From DATESZ01 sp035283845 (GTDB lineage Bacteria; Desulfobacterota; Syntrophia; Syntrophales; JACQWR01), in NCBI GenBank assembly GCA_035283845.1, contig DATESZ010000238.1, positions 1 through 11,641 of the forward strand: a DNA stretch of 11,641 nucleotides, read 5' to 3'. The notes below the pieces were generated by a model. The model saw nothing but the letters and a program-made list of their open reading frames with translations. It was not told the origin of the DNA and did no database searches. The position numbers and the translations under genes are program-made. Every line of letters begins with the position of its first letter. The stretch's first letter is position 1. Of this stretch, positions 7,261 to 11,641 are shown piece by piece.

Positions 7261-8228
7261 AGCTTCAAAAGCCCCCCTGTCACCAGCAGGTTAATTAAGG
7301 TTAAAGGGATAAGGACCTTCCAGGAAAAGTTCAACAACTGATCAAACCTGACGCGGGGAAATGTCCACCTCAGCCACATGATGACAAAAACCAGCAAATA
7401 AGATTTAATAAGAAACCAGACGATTCCAGGCAAAAACGGCCCCTCGTATCCGCCCAGGAAAAACGAAGCGGCGATGGCGCTGACGATAAAGATGTTCGTA
7501 TATTCGGCAAGGAAGAAGAGCGCAAACCTCATCCCCGAATATTCCGTATGGTACCCTCCCACAAGCTCGCTTTCCGCTTCCGGCAGGTCAAAGGGCGTCC
7601 GGTTGGTCTCGGCAACCCCGGCGATAAAGTATATTAAAAAAGCAAGGGGCTGCCAGAATAAAAACCAGCTATTTTTCTGCGCTTCCACGATGTCCTTCAG
7701 GGATAAGGAATTGGTCATCATAATGACGGGAAGGAGGGAAAGAAGCATAGGTATCTCATAGGCAACATTCTGAGCAACGCTCCTGATGGAACCGATAAGG
7801 GCGTACTTGTTATTGGACCCCCAGCCGGCAAACAGGATGGACAGTACGGAGAGGGAAGAAAAGGCCAGGATGACCAGGATGCCTACATTGATATCCCTCA
7901 CCTGAAGGGAGGCATCGAAGGGAATCACGATGAACGACACCAGGACAGGAATAAAGACGATGGTAGGCGCCAGGTAGTAAAGGGGCTTTTCCACCTGCCG
8001 GGGGGTCAGGATTTCCTTTCCCAGAAGCTTTAGGGTATCGGCAATAGGCTGAATCAAACCGAAGGGGCCTACTTCCTTGGGACCGATCCGCCGCTGCATG
8101 CGCCCCGCCACCTTTCTTTCCGCCCAGGTAAGAAGCAAGGCATTGACCACGACAAAGATTAGCACTCCCGCAAGACCGACAATGGTCTTTATTGGCTCCC
8201 TGCTGATTATGTTGATTAATTGGTCCAT
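7257..8228 (-). CDS. nuoH: NuoH, quinone-site membrane subunit
   Basis: Membrane subunit H, 323 residues (E. coli 325), which with NuoB and NuoD forms the quinone-reaction chamber and links it to the pumping arm. Conserved signatures are intact: AERKVAGRMQRRIGPKEVGP (36-55) followed by GLIQPIADTLKLLGKE (57-72), GSIRSVAQNVAYEIP (146-160), and the acidic loop ETNRTPFDLPEAESELVGGY (207-226) followed by HTEYSGM. These carry the charged residues of the so-called E-channel. About eight membrane segments are expected. It starts with ATG 10 nt after the nuoCD stop and overlaps nuoI by 4 nt. In many operons nuoE, nuoF and nuoG lie between CD and H; here they do not. Confidence 0.97.
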   Translation of the reverse strand: MDQLINIISREPIKTIVGLAGVLIFVVVNALLLTWAERKVAGRMQRRIGPKEVGPFGLIQPIADTLKLLGKEILTPRQVEKPLYYLAPTIVFIPVLVSFIVIPFDASLQVRDINVGILVILAFSSLSVLSILFAGWGSNNKYALIGSIRSVAQNVAYEIPMLLSLLPVIMMTNSLSLKDIVEAQKNSWFLFWQPLAFLIYFIAGVAETNRTPFDLPEAESELVGGYHTEYSGMRFALFFLAEYTNIFIVSAIAASFFLGGYEGPFLPGIVWFLIKSYLLVFVIMWLRWTFPRVRFDQLLNFSWKVLIPLTLINLLVTGGLLKL

Positions 8229-8238
8229 ATTCTCATCG

Positions 8239-9813
8239 CTAACGGTCTATCTCCGGTATTACCAGATCAAGGCTGCCCAGGATAGCCACGGCATCGGCCA
8301 GCATGTTCCCCTTGGCCAGTTCGGGAAAAATGGTCAGATTGGAAAAAGAAGGAACGCGCCACTTCATCCGGTATGGTTTGTCCGTTTCGTCACTGACGAT
8401 ATAGATGCCCAGTTCACCGCGGGGAGTTTCCACGACGTGATAAATATCTCCTTTGGGAGGTTTAAGCTTTTTGGGCGCCTTCTCCGTCATAATGGGGCCT
8501 TCGGGCAGTCCTTTTAGCGCCTGCTCGATAATTTTCAAACTGTTTTCCATCTCCCGGACGCGGACATCGTACATATCGAGAGCATCGCCCCGCGCTCCCG
8601 TCGGAACATCGAAATCCATCTCCCCGTAGGCAGCGTAAGGCTCGGCCTTTCTCATATCCATGGGGATTCCTGCCCCGCGCAGCACCGGGCCGGAAATACC
8701 GTACTTTCTCGCCCTTCCCTTTTCGATAATACCGATATTTTTTGTCCGGTTGATAAAGATGACGTTATTGGCGACGAGCTTTTCATACAGGCGGAAGCGG
8801 CTCCTCATTCTCGCGATAAATGACTTTGCACCGCCGATAAAATTTTCATCCACATCGTTATACAGGCCGCCGAAACGGAAATAACAATAGGTAAGACGTG
8901 AACCTGCAATGCCCTCCAGGATATCGAGGATCTGCTCCCGGTCATCAAAGACATACAGGAAAGGCGTGAGCGCGCCTAAGTCGGCAAGATATGCGCCCAC
9001 CCATAACAGGTGGCTGGATATCCTGTTCAATTCCGTGGCAATGACGCGCACATATTCCGCTCTCGCCGGTACGGGGATGCCGCAGAGCCTTTCTACTGCA
9101 GTCACGTATCCCAAATTGAAAGACATCGCGCCCAAATAATCCATCCGGCCGGTGTTGGGAAGGAACTGGAGAAAGCTCCTGTTTTCCGCCATCTTCTCGT
9201 GCATGCGGTGGAGATACCCCAAAACTGGTTCGGCGTTTTCTATATACTCACCGTCCATCTTCAGCACCACCCTCAAAACTCCGTGGGTGCTGGGATGCTG
9301 AGGACCAAGATTGACAAAGAACCTGTCTTCCCCTTCCTCCGGCTTGAAAGAACCGAGCAGCGCCCTGTCTTCTTCAGTAACTGGCGCCCTTTCTTTTCTT
9401 AAGGGATAGGTGTCAATGCCCTCATGAAGAAAAAGATATGACATATTGGGATGCCCTTCAAAGCGGACGCCAAAAAACTCGTGAATTTCTCTTTCATACC
9501 AGGAAGCGCTGTCAAAGACGGAAGATATCGTGGGCGCGACAGGTTCTTTGGGATCCAGCTTATGAGTGACTTTTACCCGGCAGACGGTATCGTGGTTATT
9601 GAAAAAATAAACCAGTTCAAGGTACTCAATGTAGTCCACACAGAGAACGGTGGCCAGATAGAAATCCCGCTCATTGAAGAATTCCGCCACCTTCAACAAT
9701 GCCCGAAAGTCAACGTCGAGGGCAAGATGGTACCCTCTCTCCCGATAGGGCGTCTTAATTATCTCAACATCTTTTAGGACAGCGGTCAGTTCTGCCCGGA
9801 TTTTTTCTACCAT
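8239..9813 (-). CDS. nuoCD: NuoCD fusion protein
   Basis: Fusion of the C and D subunits, 524 residues (E. coli fusion ~600), part of the connecting module that binds the quinone headgroup. Residues 1 to about 155 are the NuoC domain, with its signature WYEREIHEFFGVRFEGHP at 105-122; about 163-524 are the NuoD domain beginning at FFVNLGPQHPSTHGVLRV. Quinone-pocket residues are recognisable as His173 and Tyr226, with the 53-residue spacing known for this pair. One oddity is HRMHEK (202-207) where most NuoD proteins read HRG-x-EK. I start the gene at the ATG at 9813: NuoC homology begins there, GGA lies 6 nt and AGGA 11 nt upstream, and the ATG overlaps the nuoB stop (ATGGTAG). The frame stays open 31 codons upstream to 9906, but that part only shadows nuoB. 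Confidence 0.96.
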   Translation of the reverse strand: MVEKIRAELTAVLKDVEIIKTPYRERGYHLALDVDFRALLKVAEFFNERDFYLATVLCVDYIEYLELVYFFNNHDTVCRVKVTHKLDPKEPVAPTISSVFDSASWYEREIHEFFGVRFEGHPNMSYLFLHEGIDTYPLRKERAPVTEEDRALLGSFKPEEGEDRFFVNLGPQHPSTHGVLRVVLKMDGEYIENAEPVLGYLHRMHEKMAENRSFLQFLPNTGRMDYLGAMSFNLGYVTAVERLCGIPVPARAEYVRVIATELNRISSHLLWVGAYLADLGALTPFLYVFDDREQILDILEGIAGSRLTYCYFRFGGLYNDVDENFIGGAKSFIARMRSRFRLYEKLVANNVIFINRTKNIGIIEKGRARKYGISGPVLRGAGIPMDMRKAEPYAAYGEMDFDVPTGARGDALDMYDVRVREMENSLKIIEQALKGLPEGPIMTEKAPKKLKPPKGDIYHVVETPRGELGIYIVSDETDKPYRMKWRVPSFSNLTIFPELAKGNMLADAVAILGSLDLVIPEIDR

Positions 9814-10262
9814 CGGTTTTCCGGTCCTGGGAATCTTCTCGTTCCGGTAATCTTTTCTTCCAACTTTAGAAGACCTTCCAGAAGGGCTTCCGGTCTGGGC
9901 GGGCATCCGGGCACATATACGTCCACCGGGACAAGGAGATCAACTCCCTCGATAATGTTATACTGTCCTTCAAAGACGAATGGGCCGCCGGATATTGCGC
10001 AGTTGCCCATGGCAATGACCCATTTGGGAGAGGGAATCTGATCGTAAAGGGTGGTCAATACAGGCGCCATCTTTTTCGTGACCGTGCCCGTAACGATCAT
10101 GAGATCGGCCTGCCGGGGAGTAGCCCGGAAAACGCCTGCCCCGAACCTGTCAAGGTCAAAGCGCGACATGGCGGTAGACATCATCTCTATGGCGCAACAG
10201 GCCAACCCGAAGGTCATCGGCCAAATAGAATTGGCCCTGGCCAGGTTAAGCGCCTTTTCCAC
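9807..10262 (-). CDS. nuoB: NuoB, N2 iron-sulfur subunit
   Basis: Connecting-module subunit B, 151 residues, holding the terminal cluster N2 that reduces quinone. The four cluster ligands are present: the tandem Cys22-Cys23 in FGLACCAIEMM, Cys88 in MGNCAISGGPF and Cys120 in VPGCPPRPE. RATPRQADLMIVTGTVT (46-62) is a further family signature. The predicted start is GTG at 10262, 11 nt after the nuoA stop. No convincing ribosome site precedes it, and no other ATG, GTG or TTG is available in the short open stretch upstream, so translation may depend on nuoA ribosomes. The N-terminus ahead of the cysteine pair is shorter than in many homologues. It overlaps nuoCD by 7 nt. Confidence 0.96.
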   Translation of the reverse strand: MEKALNLARANSIWPMTFGLACCAIEMMSTAMSRFDLDRFGAGVFRATPRQADLMIVTGTVTKKMAPVLTTLYDQIPSPKWVIAMGNCAISGGPFVFEGQYNIIEGVDLLVPVDVYVPGCPPRPEALLEGLLKLEEKITGTRRFPGPENRW

Positions 10263-10273
10263 AAGGGCAAATT

Positions 10274-10654
10274 TTACCGGGAGAGCTTCCTTTTCCAGGT
10301 GAATACCCCTTTCCCCCAGGCGTAAATAATCGCCAAAGCAAGGATGGCAACAAAAAACAGCAACGCGTAAAATTCATACACCCTCTCTCCTTTCGCATAG
10401 CTCAAGGCCACGGGAAAGAGATAGAGAACGTCCACATCAAAAGCAATAAATATCAAGGCATATATGTAATAGGCAACACTGTACCTTATCCAGGCGCTGC
10501 CGAAAGGTTCAATGCCGCACTCGTAAGTATGAAGCGTCTTGTCGCCCTTCGTCCGGGGCGCAAGAATAAAGGCAATCACAATGGGAATGATAGTAAAAAG
10601 TACGGCAACAACAAGAAAGAGGGCAACTGGGGAAAACTCTTCTAAGCTATTCAT
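10274..10654 (-). CDS. nuoA: NuoA, complex I membrane subunit; first gene of the operon
   Basis: Membrane subunit A, 126 residues, with three helices at about 10-31, 60-85 and 95-112. Family signatures are TYECGIEPFGSAWIRYSVAY (43-62), with Cys46 in the loop that lines the quinone cavity, and FIAFDVDVLYLFPV (69-82), where the usual FDVE reads FDVD. It is the first gene of the operon and starts at an ATG at 10654 with only a weak ribosome site. Its leucine codons are mostly CTT and CTC (9 of 15), with a single CTG, a useful reference for the different usage in the divergent gene to its right. The stop is 11 nt before nuoB. Confidence 0.95.
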   Translation of the reverse strand: MNSLEEFSPVALFLVVAVLFTIIPIVIAFILAPRTKGDKTLHTYECGIEPFGSAWIRYSVAYYIYALIFIAFDVDVLYLFPVALSYAKGERVYEFYALLFFVAILALAIIYAWGKGVFTWKRKLSR

Positions 10655-10886
10655 GGCTGAGCTTCAATCTGGAACTAAAATGAAATCATACACCGCTTAA
10701 CTGTAAAGATAGCTAAGTTATAGCTGACACGGTAATGTGTACCAAATACCGGAATAGCTGTCAAGTCTTATTCCCTGCCTTAAAAATATGGGAAGTTTCC
10801 CTACAAATTCTTATATCAAATGACGGAATAAAGGTGTCTCCAGTTACAGGCCTTGCGTCAAGACAATTTGCCTGATATAAAAAGCG
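10655..10886. promoter_or_regulatory. Divergent intergenic region between nuoA and the 170-residue gene
   Basis: A 232-nt AT-rich non-coding stretch between two genes reading away from each other, so promoters for both should lie here. It holds a candidate nuo promoter (described separately) and two short inverted repeats: AGCTA-agtta-TAGCT at 10711-10725, overlapping the candidate -10 box, and GGGAA-gt-TTCCC at 10790-10801, with another TTCCC at 10771-10775. For the plus-strand gene the best -10-like hexamer is TATAAA at 10876-10881, with TTGCGT 17 nt upstream. That would start transcription at about the ATG itself, so it is doubtful. No terminator or RNA gene was seen. Confidence 0.5.
10717..10745 (-). 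promoter_or_regulatory. Candidate sigma70-type promoter of the nuo operon
   Basis: On the minus strand, TTGGTA (10745-10740) is followed after exactly 17 nt by TATAAC (10722-10717), matching 4/6 and 5/6 positions of the sigma70 consensus. Transcription would begin near 10710, leaving a leader of about 55 nt before nuoA. A perfect TTGACA lies just upstream (10764-10759), but its 17-nt-spaced -10 (TACACA) is poor. The five-base inverted repeat at 10711-10725 overlaps the -10 and could be a repressor site. This is a consensus match only. Confidence 0.35.
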
Positions 10887-11399
10887 ATGTTTGTGATCCA
10901 GAAAATCACCCAGCACTACGATCCGGAGCAAGACCGCATAGGTCAGACCGTGCAAAATACAGAGGGCCAAGTGCTGTTGTTGTGGCTAACGCAACGGCTG
11001 ACTATTCTCTTGGTGGGTACCCTGACAAGCTGGCTGGATGAGGATGTGAAAACTTTGGCTTCGGTACAATCGGTGTTCAGTCTGAACGCTTGGGAGCAAT
11101 CATCCGCGGAGGCGCAGTTGAAGCCCGATCGACCGGTAGACCCGGCTGCGGCTCAAGGTGAAGTGCTGGTGAACGCAGTCGATTTAGCACGTAGTCCTAA
11201 CGGTTACACGCTGACCTTAAAATGGAGGTCGGCTGGCGCCGCCCGCCTGATGCTCACGGTCACCGAACTGCGCCAGTGGCTGGGCATTCTTCACCGTCTG
11301 TTCAATACCGCCAATTGGCCCAAGCACGTATGGCCTGAGTGGTTTACAGAGAGTCAGAGGAATGGCACATCAACAACGACGCACCACGTATTGCACTGA
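10887..11399 (+). CDS. Uncharacterised 170-residue soluble protein
   Basis: I do not recognise the function. The protein has no membrane segment or signal peptide. It begins MFVIQKITQHYDPEQDRI and has a hydrophobic stretch with WLTQRL (33-38), a middle segment rich in Ala, Gln and Pro (about 68-92), a predicted beta segment GYTLTLKW (106-113), then LRQWLGILHRLF (128-139) and a tryptophan-rich end (NWPKHVWPEWF, 143-153), closing in HHVLH. The pattern looks like a genuine conserved protein rather than a chance ORF, but no catalytic motif is visible. No clear ribosome site precedes the ATG. Leucine codons are mainly CTG and TTG (17 of 23) with only three CTT/CTC, opposite to nuoA, which suggests a different origin. 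It is transcribed away from the nuo operon and has no visible link to it. Confidence 0.7.
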   Translation: MFVIQKITQHYDPEQDRIGQTVQNTEGQVLLLWLTQRLTILLVGTLTSWLDEDVKTLASVQSVFSLNAWEQSSAEAQLKPDRPVDPAAAQGEVLVNAVDLARSPNGYTLTLKWRSAGAARLMLTVTELRQWLGILHRLFNTANWPKHVWPEWFTESQRNGTSTTTHHVLH

Positions 11400-11441
11400 C
11401 GAATTGTCTCAAATAAAATGTTACCCAAAGGGTGCTTAAAA

Positions 11442-11564
11442 ATGGTAAGAGTTCTCAAGAAGTTAAAGCGCTTTACAGAACCCAAGGAAAAGAAAAGTTC
11501 CCGGATCAGGATAGTCCTTAATGCCAAAAATCTATTGACCCACCGTGATTTTTCCATTAGTTAA
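11442..11564 (+). CDS. Possible 40-residue basic ORF
   Basis: An ATG ORF of 40 codons in the AT-rich tail, starting MVRVLKKLKRFTEPKEKKSS and ending in HRDFSIS. It is strongly basic and has no recognised motif. AAAGGG lies about 10 nt upstream, a weak ribosome site. It overlaps another short open frame that runs to the window edge, so at most one of the two is likely to be real, unless a frameshift separates them. Very uncertain. Confidence 0.15.
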   Translation: MVRVLKKLKRFTEPKEKKSSRIRIVLNAKNLLTHRDFSIS

Positions 11565-11641
11565 GAGCAATACAAAACCATTTAAGGAGACTATTATCGG
11601 TATCCGCCTGAATATTTATTATATGATGGGCTTAATCTTTG
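11545..11641 (+). CDS. Possible 5' end of a gene running off the window
   Basis: From a GTG at 11545 the frame is open to the edge for 32 codons, giving IFPLVKSNTKPFKETIIG followed by the hydrophobic IRLNIYYMMGLIF. No good ribosome site precedes the GTG. A strong AAGGAG at about 11582-11587 lies inside this frame without a normal start codon at the right distance (only ATT or ATC follow). The real start may therefore be non-standard or the frame spurious. The rest of 11400-11641 shows no RNA gene, terminator or mobile element. Confidence 0.15.
   Translation, partial: MIFPLVKSNTKPFKETIIGIRLNIYYMMGLIF

Noticed and set aside
9814..9906. 31-residue N-terminal extension of NuoCD
   Set aside because: The extension lies wholly within the nuoB coding region in another frame. 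NuoC homology starts at the ATG at 9813, which has a weak ribosome site and a stop-start overlap with nuoB.
11423..11433. ACCC-aaa-GGGT hairpin after the 170-residue gene as a terminator
   Set aside because: The stem is only four base pairs and no U-run follows directly.
11535..11563. TTGACC followed 17 nt later by TAGTTA as a promoter
   Set aside because: The downstream hexamer matches the -10 consensus at only two positions.
1..11641. CRISPR arrays, tRNA or rRNA genes, transposases
   Set aside because: None were seen on reading the window; the only repeats found are the 15-bp tandem in nuoI and short inverted repeats.

Overview
The window is almost entirely one minus-strand operon for the membrane and connecting parts of a respiratory complex I (NADH:quinone oxidoreductase type). 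In transcription order, right to left, it runs nuoA, nuoB, fused nuoCD, nuoH, nuoI, nuoJ, nuoK, a MrpD/NuoL-like antiporter subunit, an 82-residue two-helix membrane protein, a NuoL-like subunit with a C-terminal lateral-helix region, nuoM, and the first 314 residues of nuoN, which runs off the left edge. Gaps are 46 nt or less and many genes overlap (ATGA overlaps at H/I, I/J and J/K; 7- and 8-nt overlaps at B/CD and at the small gene/L), so the genes look like one translationally coupled transcript.

Two things set this cluster apart from the textbook 13-14 gene operon. First, nuoE, nuoF and nuoG (the NADH-oxidising module) are absent: nuoCD is followed 10 nt later by nuoH. Either that module is encoded elsewhere or the complex takes electrons from another donor such as ferredoxin. 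Second, there are four antiporter-like subunits rather than three, and the lateral-helix region of the NuoL-like subunit looks about 20 residues longer than usual. That is the arrangement expected if a fourth pump is physically built into the membrane arm. A small unrecognised membrane protein sits between the two L-type genes and may be an accessory subunit.

Right of nuoA is a 232-nt divergent intergenic region with a plausible nuo promoter and short inverted repeats. Beyond it lies a plus-strand gene for a 170-residue soluble protein I do not recognise, whose leucine codon use differs sharply from that of nuoA. The last 240 bases are AT-rich and hold only two weak ORFs, one running off the edge.

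Organism: a bacterium of moderate GC content with an anaerobe-style complex I (fused CD, no EFG in the cluster, extra Mrp-like subunit). This is compatible with a Desulfobacterota-like (former Deltaproteobacteria) lineage, but the assignment is tentative and rests on subunit style, not on a marker gene.
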